Shown in pieces: positions 1 to 12,170 of a DNA stretch of 64,000 nt; positions within the stretch are counted from its first letter, which is position 1, and each line of letters starts with the position of its first letter. The notes under the pieces were generated by a model. That model was not told the DNA's origin. It did no database searches and worked only from the letters and a program-made list of their open reading frames with translations. Location of the stretch: contig CM060970.1 of the NCBI GenBank assembly GCA_030765045.1, forward strand, positions 48,542,076-48,606,075, written 5' to 3'. This DNA is from Tenodera sinensis. Its lineage: Eukaryota; Arthropoda; Insecta; Mantodea; Mantidae. The position numbers and the translations under genes are program-made.

Positions 1-61
1 TAACTTTAAGCTAATACTTTTGGGTATTTGCAGTTTACATTGTTTCTTAAACATCATTCTG

Positions 62-233
62 TTCTAAAGTAAGAACAAATTAGAAACTAAAAACTTCACT
101 TATCTTAGTAATGTTGCAAGTTCTTTTTGCAAAAACTGACTCGAGTTTCAAGTTGTCAGTTTCTGCAAAAAGAACTTGCAACATTACTAAGATAAGTGAA
201 GTTTTTAGTTTCTAATTTGTTCTTACTTTAGAA
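62..233. repeat. Near-perfect long hairpin (79-bp arms, 14-nt loop)
   Basis: Positions 62-140 are the reverse complement of 155-233 over 79 bp with a single mismatch. They are separated by a 14-nt spacer (141-154). No coding potential is seen. The arms are far longer than an animal microRNA precursor stem and would give a long double-stranded RNA if transcribed. A young foldback/MITE-type insertion or a snap-back duplication would also explain it. No target duplication was recognised next to the arms. Confidence 0.9.
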
Positions 234-239
234 TCTTGT

Positions 240-3030
240 TGCTTCACTGTTAATAGCTTCAATTTTCCTTATTTAAATCATTCTGTTCATTGTAATTTGA
301 TTTGGAGTATATAGTGATCATTTTCTCTAAATGTTTAGGTGTAAATTTGATGTTTATTGGTTATTATAAATTTGTATGCCGAGAGAAATCTTTCCAAATC
401 TACAGATGTCATTGGAAAAAAATTGAAAGCACTTACTCTAGAAATAACACTTACTTTTTGCTTTAGAAATAACACTTTGTTGCATACTTATGAATTTTTA
501 AAATATTTCACAGACTTATGTATCTGTTATTGTTATAACAAATATTATAGAATAAAGGAAAAGTTTCTGCAAAAAATTATAAAAGGATCAGGATCCACTA
601 GCCAGGAATATGAATGACTAAGCGACTGTGATGCTCAATGAAATCTGCTAAATAAAAGCAGAGCTTTCAGAAAGCTACTCTTATTCTTGTCTCTTTTGTT
701 GAAGATATTAACACCGATAATTATGTACTAATTTAACAGGTCATTTTCTGCTTCAGCTGAGCGGGAAACTTCACAATACTTTGCTCTTCCAGAATCTGTT
801 GTTAAATTTGAAGGGGGGTGCACTTATTTCAGCTGAAATCTGTAACAATATGGATGAAAAATACATACGAATCTCATAGCACAATGTGCATATACATCGA
901 AAATCTGGCAATCAAACTGTGACATAATTATGTAGAATTGTTTGTGTATTAATGTCTCTGTTGTAATATAGTAGATAACTCAGTATTGGGATACTGTACA
1001 GAAGTAGTGTAGCAATACAATTTGCAATTCTTCATAACCTGTTCTGTATATGTTTTATAAAGAAGCTGTATTTTTCCTCAAAATACATTTTAAATTTTGC
1101 TCCATCAGTGAAAACTTATTTTGTCTTATTGTTTTAAATAAAACTACAGTGCACTGGCTACTGATCTAGCTTTTGTACAGCAAAATCTTCTAAACTGCAG
1201 AAGAACTATTTTTTTTAAAAGTTTAGAAAAGAGGTAAGATAATAAATTAGTAAGAAAAATTTACTCTTAAAAAGAAAAAATGTTAAGAATGTATGCTGAT
1301 GGAATAACATACTTAAATTGGAGTCTTAAGAATAAAGAATACAGATTGGTATGAATTTTGTTCCTTCATTTATTTGTTTTCCCTAACCTCATCATTTAAC
1401 CCTTTCACTGCTGAGATATTTTCAGCTTGGTGATCCCTCCTTTTTTAAATTTAAAGTCCTTTCTATCTTGGGAGTAAAGTGCATGCCCAAGCCTTTGTAT
1501 TTTTAGCTGCAAATGCCACAGTAAGAATGACAGCTCTGTGAAACATCTTCATAATCCTAACGAATGACGGAACATCTCCCTTTAATTCAAAGTGCATACA
1601 AAATTTCCCTACAGTATCTAACAAGCCTTGATTCAAAACCATCTAGATTCAAATCTAGTTGGTTCTACTTGACTAGCGAGTAGCCATCAATGTGGCAACC
1701 AAAGCAAAACAAGATTTAAATCCCCGGCTTTCTTGAGAACTTTGTACAGAAAAAAGATTCAAACATTATTGTAAATAAGTGAAAGGAAATATTGTATTTG
1801 AAGTAATAAGTCAATAATTATCAATTATTTGAATATATTGCAGATTAGAAAAAAATATTTTTATTTGCTGCAACAAGCTTCAGTAGTTTTACAATGGAAT
1901 TCTTCCTGACAAGTATCAAGTCCTTTGTGATAACAAACAGCTTACAAAATCTCAAAGAGGGACATACATGTTAAGAGTAATTCTTTAAGCTTAACAAATA
2001 ACTGTAGCCATCTTCATTAACAACAAAGTTAGAATAGCTGTGATAATCTCAAATTAAGACAAAGTTTATTAGAAAGTTGTTGCACTTCTCCAGTTAGAAT
2101 AACAAATGAACTTTAATCAAATACTGGGTGATCAAATTGTTAAATGACTTCACCCCATTTTTAAATGTAGATGTAATTATTCCTTCCCTGCAGTATTCTC
2201 ATGCTAACAGAAAAAGCATCTTCAACAGTATGTCACAATCACATAATCTAGTGTTTGCTTCAGTTCTAAGTATGAAAGACTGATGGAGCAATCATTGAAT
2301 AACTTTGAGATTAAGGTAAATTGGAAGATGTGGAAATTGAATCTGGAACTATTATGATTCGTGTTGACAGCAAAAATGCTTAAGATGAGACTATATGAAT
2401 CTCGTCACTAAGCACTATGTATTCATAGCAGAAAATTATTTTCGAAGCAGAATTGCAATTCAAAGTACTTGGCATGACAGTGTTTGCTAGTCCTAAATTA
2501 GTTTTATCTTAGCTTACCACTAGTTTTATGGAATTTCCAAAAGGAACTATACAAAGGATAAAAGGCCAGTTGCAGTAATTTTGTGACACCATATTCATAC
2601 ATTTTTATGTATTCTCTTTTTTATTACCAGCTTACATAGAAAAACTCTTGATTGCTACAAACTTCATAATTTTAATGTATGCAGAATATAGGACATTTTA
2701 TTATGAGAAGGTGCCCATTAATATTGCTGTGACATTAAAAAAGAAACTGGGTTATTGTTTGGCTCATAAATATATTGTATGCATATTAGATAACAGGCCT
2801 CACCAACTGCAAGAAACTTACTTGACGGCCCATTCAGTTTTTGCATTTTATAAGGTTTGAAATGGCAATTCTCTCTTCCCCTCACTTCTTTTTCATTAGA
2901 TTGGATTGTATTCAGCAAGTGCACAAGTAGCCATAGAGGCCCATGAACATGTCAATGTGATAAATTATGTTCACCTCTGTGCAAATTCCTTGGAATTACA
3001 AATGGGCCACCTATACAGTTACACACTGTT
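240..3030. other. AT-rich non-coding DNA, no recognised gene
   Basis: Only short chance ORFs (86 codons or fewer) occur here, and none has a recognisable motif. No tRNA-like boxes, clear terminal repeats or tandem structure were seen. It could be intronic or intergenic. Confidence 0.5.
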
Positions 3031-3036
3031 GCAAAT

Positions 3037-3540
3037 ACAATAAAACCTGATTAAACCGGACCCGTCATTTACTGGAAACCTCAAAACAGAGCTATTTCCT
3101 ATGTTAAATAACACTAAGCTGGAAAGCTGCCTAATGCGGAAACAGAATAGTTTTTCTGGAACTGTTCGCATCAATAACTTAAGACAGATTTTCATTTTGC
3201 TTAGTACATAGTTACGTGCTTTGATAATGAGCTTGGCACAGCTGAAGACATTCAAAGTGCTGGAAACAGCAGTTGTGAAGTCATGGAAGGAATGGGCAAT
3301 GACAATGACCACAATAAAGCCAACGAAAGTGAGCCAAAAATACACATTTTTAGAGAAGCACTATCATTGTGAGTGACCTTCCGGAATTTGCAGCTTCCAA
3401 GAATGTTCCAGAACTCCTGGAGGTGATGCAGGATGCAAAGCAGAACATAGAGCATTCTCTTGTGAGGAAGTCGCAACAATGCACTTTTACAGTTATGTGG
3501 GGGAAAAGAAACTAACGGAGAAACTTTAATGACATGTAAG
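3037..3540 (+). pseudogene. Possible pogo/Tigger-like DNA transposon remnant
   Basis: Around 3,040-3,065 is a sequence resembling the 'CAGTAAAACCTCGATTAACCGG' style of pogo/Tigger ends. Downstream, a plus-strand frame at about 3,375-3,495 reads LPEF(A)ASKNVPELLEV, then a KS-QQCTFT stretch. This is reminiscent of the acidic C-terminal end of Tigger/Jerky-type transposases, before the usual K-Q-T-x-I-x-DFF tail. Other frames are broken, the DDE core is absent and no matching 3' terminal repeat was found. If correct, it is an internally deleted, dead copy. The assignment rests on weak resemblance and may be wrong. Confidence 0.3.
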
Positions 3541-3780
3541 TTGAAAATACAGTAAAATATACAATTGAACCTATTTTTACTTTTTCTACTGATAAGTAGA
3601 AGGAAGTATTATATTCCACCAAAAATTTGATGTCGAGATTTCATCAGAAATATGTTTTGAGACCCCCTGAATCGAAAAAAAAGCATTTTTAGAAAAAGGT
3701 GTGTATGTGTGGAAGCATGTGTGTGTGCGTGCGCGTGCGTCTGCATTTTCCTGTCAGTCTGTGGACAGCATAACTAAAAA

Positions 3781-4652
3781 ATCTGATGTGTTGCACTCAC
3801 ATGACTTTCTCTACTCTTGTACTATACATTCTGACAAACTTGTATACCTCTATCTTCTTCCTGTTAGTCAAGATAAGCATTTGTAGAAATAATCTTATTG
3901 CTTATTTCCTTGTAGGTGATAGGTGAATATGGGAATACAGTAGACTTTGAGCGATAGTCAAATCTTTAAAGTTATATGAAGGCCATGAAATTCTGTTCTC
4001 TTTGCATGGCCAAGAGATAAAAATGTTAATAGTGACCTTCCATTTGAGGAATGTTTAAGTATTCCAAAACCCAGACAGATAACAAGGAATATTTCTAAAC
4101 TGGTTCACGCCACAAAAAAATTCATTTGCACAAACTGTGTTTTAATGACATCTGCATTTTTGGTATAGTAAGATTTGGTCTATCTCTTACGGTTTACCAA
4201 TTATGCAAAAGTCAAGAAGAGTAAACAGGACTGCATAGCTATAGCCAGAAAATTCAAAATATCATTTCAAATAAATATACTTATAAATGTAATTTCAAAA
4301 TTTAATTTCATATAATTTCATTTCAGATCATATTTTAATTCAAAATATGTTTCATTTGCCATAAAAATACCTTATACATTTTTGATTTTCCAAAAATGGC
4401 TCTACCGATTTTGATTGAAATTACAAATATTTGTAGCCTCGGTAAGGGGCATAATTTGTCACGTTCCATCTGCTATTCAAAGGAATACAATATTTTCTTA
4501 CATCAGTTTTACAGTCTCTCCACCAGCGCATAGCCCCTTGCAGGAATGCAACAAGTTAATACATCAGTAAATTTCTAGGTACACAGCAATATCTGAAGCT
4601 GGACTGGTTGCACATTAAATTTAAATACAAACTTTGCTTTTTAACCGACTTT

Positions 4653-4695
<43 letters not shown>

Positions 4696-4841
4696 AGTTA
4701 TGCTGTTCAGACACAGAGACACACAAAGCCCTTTTTCTTAAAATGCATTTTTTGGATTCAGAGGGCCTCATGAAATCTCGACATCGGATTTTTAGGTCGA
4801 ATAGAATACTTCCCCTAGTTACTGTAGGTAGCAGAGAAAGT
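3781..4841 (+). mobile_element. Repeat family E1, copy A (non-autonomous element)
   Basis: Full-length member of a family with at least nine copies in this window. Recurrent landmarks are a start resembling ATCTGATGTGTTGCACTCAC, the box ACTTTCTCTAC just inside the left end, the internal motif TAGTAAGATTTGGTCTAT, and a right end GTAGCAGAGAAAGT. The box and the right end form an imperfect short inverted repeat, which suggests a MITE-like DNA element. There is no coding capacity; the short ORFs across it are shadows. This copy contains a T40 run at 4,655-4,694. Its 3' part from 4,201 is near-identical to the hybrid copy at 7.8-8.4 kb because of the tandem duplication. The superfamily is not known to me. 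Confidence 0.7.
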
Positions 4842-7766
4842 AGTAAGAAATAAGTCAACCTTAATATGGATAATTGCGGCGATTATACATGTCAAGTGTG
4901 GGGTATTTTAATGCGATACATGTGATTCTTCTTCGCCGTCTTTGTTCTCGCACTCTCGCTTTTATGTTTATTTGTTCATCTTTGAAAATTACAGAAATTC
5001 AACGAGATAACGGCTAATAAGCCGGGCAACCAAAATGGTTTCCTAATAGAAGATGGTAAACAACTGAGAATCAACTGCCGATTGGCGATTTTTTAGTGGC
5101 TGTCAGTGATAGCAATACTTAGTTGCCGGTTGACGGGTCTGAGGAGCGGTTGCAAATTCGAGCCTAGTTGGTGGAACGTGTTCGTCGGCATTAAGTTGGA
5201 TCTCGAAACCTGTCTGGAAGCTTTTAAAGGTAAGTTTGATTGCCACCACTAATAATAATTATTATATACATAATATTTTCGTATTATACACATAATTGTA
5301 ATGCAGATCGTTGGTTTTATTCTTTGCTGATCATTCAAGTGTTCTGGGCAATTGTAATACTGAAATTTTATTTTTCTAAGCAGTGGGGATATTAATATTG
5401 GGCTTTCTTAAATGTGTAATATGTTTCACGTTGGAAAGAAAATTGTGCAAACTACACCTCCTGACTGACCTGATGCTGAGTGCGGTTTCATGTCAAATGG
5501 GGTTACATGTTTCTTAAATTCGACTTCATAAGTCTTAAGCGAATATTGCAGAACGGATTGACACGTGATATAGCGATCTCAAAACTGGTCAGTTTTATCG
5601 TTTTGTGTTTAATTTCAGACACACACTGAACACATAAGTCTTAACATGCAGTTCGAAGCTACTTTTAGTCAGAAGGGCAAAGCTTTTCTTTTCTGATTTG
5701 AAATATTGTTTTCAAGAACATTTTAGTAATGTGGAAAGCTGGCATGAGTTTATAGTAGATTTTTAAAAGCAAAATTGAATAATCTTTTGCGAACAGCCTT
5801 CAAAACTCATTGTACGAAAGGATTTAAATAAATCCAGCCATGCACATGCATTTCAGTAAAATGTCCAATCTTTATAACCACATACGATTGTGAAGTCATT
5901 TTACGTTGGCTAATAACTTGTTTTTATATGACTAACAAAACCGCTTCGTGGGATTTTTCTTGTCAAGTTGATGAAAGTAGTACTTCTTCAAGGTTCTTCT
6001 AAATCGTGTCGTAAATTATTTCATCAGGTTTTTATACTACGTGGTCTGAAAGACATTGGTGTTTTTCTTGCCTGATAACTAGAGCGAAACTAATGAATAG
6101 GCATTCCTCACTCCTCGTGTCATATAAATCCAAACAGGATTTATTGATTTAAAGAAATCTATCCATTTAGCAATTTGACCACGTGGTGGTAAACGTTAGA
6201 AACTACAGATTTCAGCTTGGGCAGGCATGGAGGAAATTTGCACCGAGGCTGTTGCAAGACTAAAAGCATAGTTAATGAGATTGGAAAGCTATTTTTCTTT
6301 TCGTATTACCTTATGTAAGTTGACTACTTCGCCGATCACATGGAGGAAAAAAGAGATTCTGGTGTTATAAATTCACATGCTTTTCTCTACCTTTTTGTGT
6401 TGCTTCCACAAAATATTCTTACGAAAGCTTATTTTTCTGTTTGACATTAATCGACATCATTTGCAAAAATAGTTTCGTTGCACTCTTGTAGGCACAAAGA
6501 GCAAACCGAATAGATAGCTAGTCGGATGAACAAATGCGAGTCGCTATACATATACTGGCGTTAAAATGACTCCATGACGCTGTAAGAAACAACTGAACAC
6601 CGACAGTATTTTAAAGTTCAAATGCCGTAGCGAATGAGATCAGAAATGGCTGATGCCACAGTTCTTGAAAATATATTGTATGTGTTGAGACCTGCCATTC
6701 TCTGTGAAACATGTTTGTCTCAACATTTGTTATACATTATACATTTCTTCCGAATGGAGGGGAACTTAACAGGATATTCCAGATCATTCAAGACGTACAT
6801 TTTGATATAAAAATATCTTAAACATACGTATATTTTAATAAAAATTGTTAGACCCATTTTTGAGAAAATTGATAATTCTGAAAAATGTTTCGTGTAAAGG
6901 TAACTTGAGGTAAGGGGTTTTCTTGAAAATCATGTTGCATCATGTTCTTCATGAAATGGTGCTGTTCGGCATATAGTGAGACTTCATTTGACACACTACG
7001 TTTCTCATGAAGCACCTAGGATCATCGCGAAGTATCGGGTCTCAGCAAAAGCCTACCACATTTGACGGATCCTCTAAAAGCCGGCAGAGAGCGAAAGGAA
7101 TTATCGCGACCTCTAAACGACTAGGAATGAGTCATCGCCTGCATACATAGCTCCATAGCAAATGTAACAAAGACTTTGTCTAACGCATAAATGATTGAAT
7201 AGAAACAGTATGAGAGAATGACTATTTGAAATACTCTTAACACTAATAAAAGAAATGCTACCATGGCGTAGCGTGTTGTGTGTACTTAGCATGTTGCAGG
7301 ACGTGGGTTCAATTTTAACGTACAATTAAATGTTTTAAGTCTTATTTTTATCTTATTTATAAGTTCATTTGTCTATATATGTTAAAGTGCAATACTTTAT
7401 TTTAAAAATCTTATTTGTTGCACTCACAGGACTTTCTCTACTCTTGTACTAACCAAACTCCTATATTCGTGTTAGTTGAGATAAACATTTTCAGAAATTC
7501 TTGTTCTTGTAGGTACAAGGGGAATATGGGAATACAGTAGGCTTTGAGCGATATTCAAATCTTTTAAAGCTTTCATATTCCGTTCTTTGCATGGCTAACC
7601 AAAAAATAACGATGTTCCATTTGACGAAAGTTTGTTTTCCAAAAATCTCACAAATAACAAAGAATATCTCCGAAATAGTTCACTGTAAAAAAAAGTTATT
7701 TGGACATAAATTGTTTTAGTAAGATCTACATTTTATATAGTAAGATTTGGTCTATCGGTTTACCAG
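4201..7766. repeat. Tandem duplication, unit 1 (3,566 bp)
   Basis: This unit is almost identical to 7,767-11,314. Differences are scattered substitutions and small indels, plus T40 versus T23 with GG before the run. It contains the 3' part of E1 copy A, about 2.55 kb of single-copy-looking DNA (4,842-7,407) and the 5' part of the hybrid E1. The spacer holds no convincing gene. A GGTAAGT donor-like site near 5,229 is the only splice-like landmark noted, with nothing to pair it to. Confidence 0.9.
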
Positions 7767-8391
7767 TTATGCAAAAGTCAAGAAGAGTAAACAGGACTGC
7801 ATGGGCTATAGCCAGAAAATTCAAAATATCATTTCAAATAAATATACTTATAAATGTAATTTCAAAATTTAATTTCATATAATTTCATTTCAGATCATAT
7901 TTTAATTCAAAATGTTTCATTTGCCATAAAAATACCTTATACATTTTTGATTTTCCAAAAATGGCTCTACCGATTTTGATTGAAATTACAAATATTTGTA
8001 GCCTCGGTAAGGGGCATAATTTGTCACGTTCCATCTGCTATTCAAAGGAATACAATATTTTCTTACATCAGTTTTACAGTCTCTCCACCAGCGCATAGCC
8101 CCTTGCAGGAATGCAGCAAGTTAATACATCAGTAAATTTCTAGGTACACAGCAATATCTGAAGCTGGACTGGTTGCACATTAAATTTAAATACAAACTTT
8201 GCTTTTTAACCGACTTTCCGGTTTTTTTTTTTTTTTTTTTTTTTGAGTTATGCTGTTCAGACACAGAGACACACAAAGCCCTTTTTCTTAAAATGCATTT
8301 TTTGGATTCAGAGGGCCTCATGAAATCTCGACATCGGATTTTTAGGTCGAATAGAATACTTCCCCTAGTTACTGTAGGTAGCAGAGAAAGT
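7408..8391 (+). mobile_element. Repeat family E1, hybrid copy (B-type 5' part, A-type 3' part)
   Basis: Up to about 7,766 this copy shares its variants with copy B at 10,954 (for example CACAGGACTTTCTC, the 'aaccaaactcctat' segment, and ACCAG before TTATGC). From 7,779 onward it shares the variants of copy A (TCAAGAAGAGTAAACAGGAC). The switch lies in the 12-bp tract TTATGCAAAAGT at 7,767-7,778, which is identical in A (4,201-4,212) and B (11,315-11,326). The right end is GCAGAGAAAGT at 8,391. Confidence 0.8.
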
Positions 8392-11314
8392 AGTAAGAAA
8401 TAAGTCAACCTTAATATGGATAATTGCGGCGATTATACATGTCAAGTGTGGGGTATTTTAATGCGATACATGTGATTCTTCTTCGCCGTCTTTGTTCTCG
8501 CACTCTCGCTTTTATGTTTATTTGTTCATCTTTGAAAATTACAGAAATTCAACGAGATAACGGCTAATAAGCCGGGCAACCAAAATGGTTTCCTAATAGA
8601 AGATGGTAAACAACTGAGAATCAACTGCCGATTGGCGATTTTTTAGTGGCTGTCAGTGATAGCAATACTTAGTTGCCGGTTGACGGGTCTGAGGAGCGGT
8701 TGCAAATTCGAGCCTAGTTGGTGGAACGTGTTCGTCGGCATTAAGTTGGATCTCGAAACCTGTCTGGAAGCTTTTAAAGGTAAGTTTGATTGCCACCACT
8801 AATAATAATTATTATATACATAATATTTTCGTATTATACACATAATTGTAATGCAGATCGTTGGTTTTATTCTTTGCTGATCATTCAAGTGTTCTGGGCA
8901 ATTGTAATACTGAAATTTTATTTTTCTAAGCAGTGGGGATATTAATATTGGGCTTTCTTAAATGTGTAATATGTTTCACGTTGGAAAGAAAATTGTGCAA
9001 ACTACACCTCCTGACTGACCTGATGCTGAGTGCGGTTTCATGTCAAATGGGGTTACATGTTTCTTAAATTCGACTTCATAAGTCTTAAGCGAATATTGCA
9101 GAACGGATTGACACGTGATATAGCGATCTCAAAACTGGTCAGTTTTATCGTTTTGTGTTTAATTTCAGACACACACTGAACACAAGTCTTAACATGCAGT
9201 TCGAAGCTACTTTTAGTCAGAAGGGCAAAGCTTTTCTTTTCTGATTTGAAATATTGTTTTCAAGAACATTTTAGTAATGTGGAAAGCTGGCATGAGTTTA
9301 TAGTAGATTTTTAAAAGCAAAATTGAATAATCTTTTGCGAACAGCCTTCAAAACTCATCGTACGAAAGGATTTAAATAAATCCAGCCATGCACATGCATT
9401 TCAGTAAAATGTCCAATCTTTATAACCACATACGATTGTGAAGTCATTTTACGTTGGCTAATAACTTGTTTTTATATGACTAACAAAACCGCTTCGTGGG
9501 ATTTTTCTTGTCAAGTTGATGAAAGTAGTACTTCTTCAAGGTTCTTCTAAATCGTGTCGTAAATTATTTCATCAGGTTTTTATACTACGTGGTCTGAAAG
9601 ACATTGGTGTTTTTCTTGCCTGATAACTAGAGCGAAACTAATGAATAGGCATTCCTCACTCCTCGTGTCATATAAATCCAAACAGGATTTATTGATTTAA
9701 AGAAATCTATCCATTTAGCAATTTGACCACGTGGTGGTAAACGTTAGAAACTACAGATTTCAGCTTGGGCAGGCATGGAGGAAATTTGCACCGAGGCTGT
9801 TGCAAGACTAAAAGCATAGTTAATGAGATTGGAAAGCTATTTTTCTTTTCGTATTACCTTATGTAAGTTGACTACTTCGCCGATCACATGGAGGAAAAAA
9901 GAGATTCTGGTGTTAAATTCACATGCTTTTCTCTACCTTTTTGTGTTGCTTCCACAAAATATTCTTACGAAAGCTTATTTTTCTGTTTGACATTAATCGA
10001 CATCATTTGCAAAAATAGTTTCGTTGCACTCTTGTAGGCACAAAGAGCAAACCGAATAGATAGCTAGTCGGATGAACAAATGCGAGTCGCTATACATATA
10101 CTGGCGTTAAAATGACTCCATGACGCTGTAAGAAACAACTGAACACCGACAGTATTTTAAAGTTCAAATGCCGTAGCGAATGAGATCAGAAATGGCTGAT
10201 GCCACAGTTCTTGAAAATATATTGTATGTGTTGAGACCTGCCATTCTCTGTGAAACATGTTTGTCTCAACATTTGTTATACTTTATACATTTCTTCCGAA
10301 TGGAGGGGAACTTAACAGGATATTCCAGAACATTCAAGACGCACATTTTGATATAAAAATATCTTAAACATACGTATATTTTAATAAAAATTGTTAGACC
10401 CATTTTTGAGAAAATTGAAAATTCTGAAAAATGTTTCGTGTAAAGGTAACTTGAGGTAAGGGGTTTTCTTGAAAATCATGTTGCATCATGTCCTTCATGA
10501 AATGGTGCTGTTCGGCATATAGTGAGACTTCATTTGACACACTACGTTTCTCATGAAGCACCTAGGATCATCGCGAAGTATCGGGTCTCAGCAAAAGCCT
10601 ACCACATTTGACGGATCCTCTGAAAGCCGGCAGAGAGCGAAAGGAATTATCGCGACCTCTAAACGACTAGGAATGAGTCATCGCCTGCATACATAGCTCC
10701 ATAGCAAATGTAACAAAGACTTTGTCTAACGCATAAATGATTGAATAGAAACAGTATGAGAGAATGACTATTTGAAATACTCTTAACACGAATAAAAGAA
10801 ATGCTACCATGGCGTAGCGTGTTGTGTGTAGTTAGCATGTTGCAGGACGTGGGTTCAATTTTAACATACAATTAAATGTTTTAAGTCTTATTTTTATCTT
10901 ATTTATAAGTTCATTTGTCTATATATGTTAAAGTGCAATACTTTATTTTAAAAATCTTATTTGTTGCACTCACAGGACTTTCTCTACTCTTGTACTAACC
11001 AAACTCCTATCTTCGTGTTAGTTGAGAGAAACATTTTCAGAAATTATCTTGTTCTTGTAGGTACAAGGGGAATATGGGAATACAGTAGGCTTTGAGCGAT
11101 ATTCAAATCTTTTAAAGCTTTCATATTCCGTTCTTTGCATGGCTAACCAAAAAATAACGATGTTCCATTTGACGAAAGTTTGTTTTCAAAAAATCTCACA
11201 AATAACAAAGAATATCTCCGAAATAGTTCACTGTAAAAAAAAGTTATTTGGACATAAATTGTTTTAGTAAGATCTACATTTTATATAGTAAGATTTGGTC
11301 TAGCGGTTTACCAG
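7767..11314. repeat. Tandem duplication, unit 2 (3,548 bp)
   Basis: Direct, adjacent copy of 4,201-7,766. The 18-bp length difference comes largely from the T run (T23 at 8,222-8,244), with small indels such as one near 9,184 and one near 9,914. The high identity indicates a recent event. It ends in E1 copy B. The spacer at 8,392-10,953 has no recognised gene. Confidence 0.9.
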
Positions 11315-11703
11315 TTATGCAAAAGTTGTCCAGAATATACAGGACTATAAAAGCTATAACCAGAAAATTCAAGATAAACATTTCATTTCAGTAAAATGTT
11401 TTCGGGCTTATTGGACCGTGGTCGAGTCGATATCTGATCACCTGTCGTTTCGCCCGCCATTTCAATGATCATCAGAGGAAGGTGACTTGTTAAACGCTGG
11501 TTGTGAAAGCCTAAGCTCACATACATTTCATTTGTCATACAAATATCTTAAACATATGGCATTTAATAAAAATTAGCAATTTTCGAGAAAATAATTTTTG
11601 AAAAATTGTTCATGTAAAGGATAGTTTAGGGTGGAGGAATTTTCTTCAAAATCTTCGTGTGGCATCCTTAAAATATATTAAACTTAAATACCTACTCTGC
11701 CTT
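10954..11703 (+). mobile_element. Repeat family E1, copy B (3' truncated, with an insertion)
   Basis: Homologous to E1 copy A and to the copy at 60.4 kb from its start to about 11,703. There the similarity stops before the right terminal box, so the 3' end is missing. A 134-bp foreign segment interrupts it at 11,389-11,522. Its 5' part is the presumed right-hand partner in the exchange that created the 3.56-kb tandem duplication. Confidence 0.65.
11378..11533 (-). mobile_element. Short retroelement-tail insertion with 11-bp target duplication
   Basis: The inserted segment 11,389-11,522 is absent from the E1 copy at 60.4 kb. It is flanked by perfect 11-bp direct repeats ACATTTCATTT (11,378-11,388 and 11,523-11,533). 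On the minus strand it reads about GATCATTGAAATGGCGGGCG, then AAACG and AATAAGCCCGAAAACA. This resembles, from general familiarity, 3' ends of Penelope-like or LINE elements. The exact family is not established. Confidence 0.6.
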
Positions 11704-12170
11704 ATAAATGGGCGTGCCCACACCTTTCGATAGGACTTTAAATTCATTTTTCTCGGAAACGATTTTTTGTTACTTTCTCATATTCGAAATCTATCTTCTC
11801 CCACAAAAATCTAGCTAGGGATCTAAACACTTTTTCCAATGTAGTTCAGAATATGGGCAATAAAACGTCCGTTTGGAATTTTGATACGGCTTACACCTTT
11901 TAAAAATAGTATAATGCGCTGTTTTGACATTTTTACACTTTGCGGTATTGTTTAATAAAAACTGTATTACATCAAAATTTCTTTGAATTTGTTACAAAGG
12001 TAATAGGAGATACAATTTTAAAAAATCAACTCTGTTCAAAATCTGTTGGAGATAGGCTTTGATTAAACACAATAAAATTCATATAGGTAAATTAATATAT
12101 CAGGAATGTGATTGGATATTGGAATTCAATTTGATACACCCATTTCTTTACTTACTATACTCCATCCAGC
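11704..12170. other. AT-rich unassigned DNA
   Basis: No coding frame or recognisable repeat was seen. From about 12,150 it runs into sequence homologous to that just upstream of 33,690. Confidence 0.4.

Noticed and set aside
62..233. microRNA gene
   Set aside because: Arms are perfectly paired over 79 bp, unlike animal precursors with short bulged stems. A long dsRNA source or foldback insertion is more likely.
4556..8408. Duplicated 95-100-codon ORFs containing poly-Lys or poly-Phe
   Set aside because: The homopolymer run reads as Lys/Phe, the flanks are E1 repeat sequence, and conservation between copies only reflects the recent tandem duplication.
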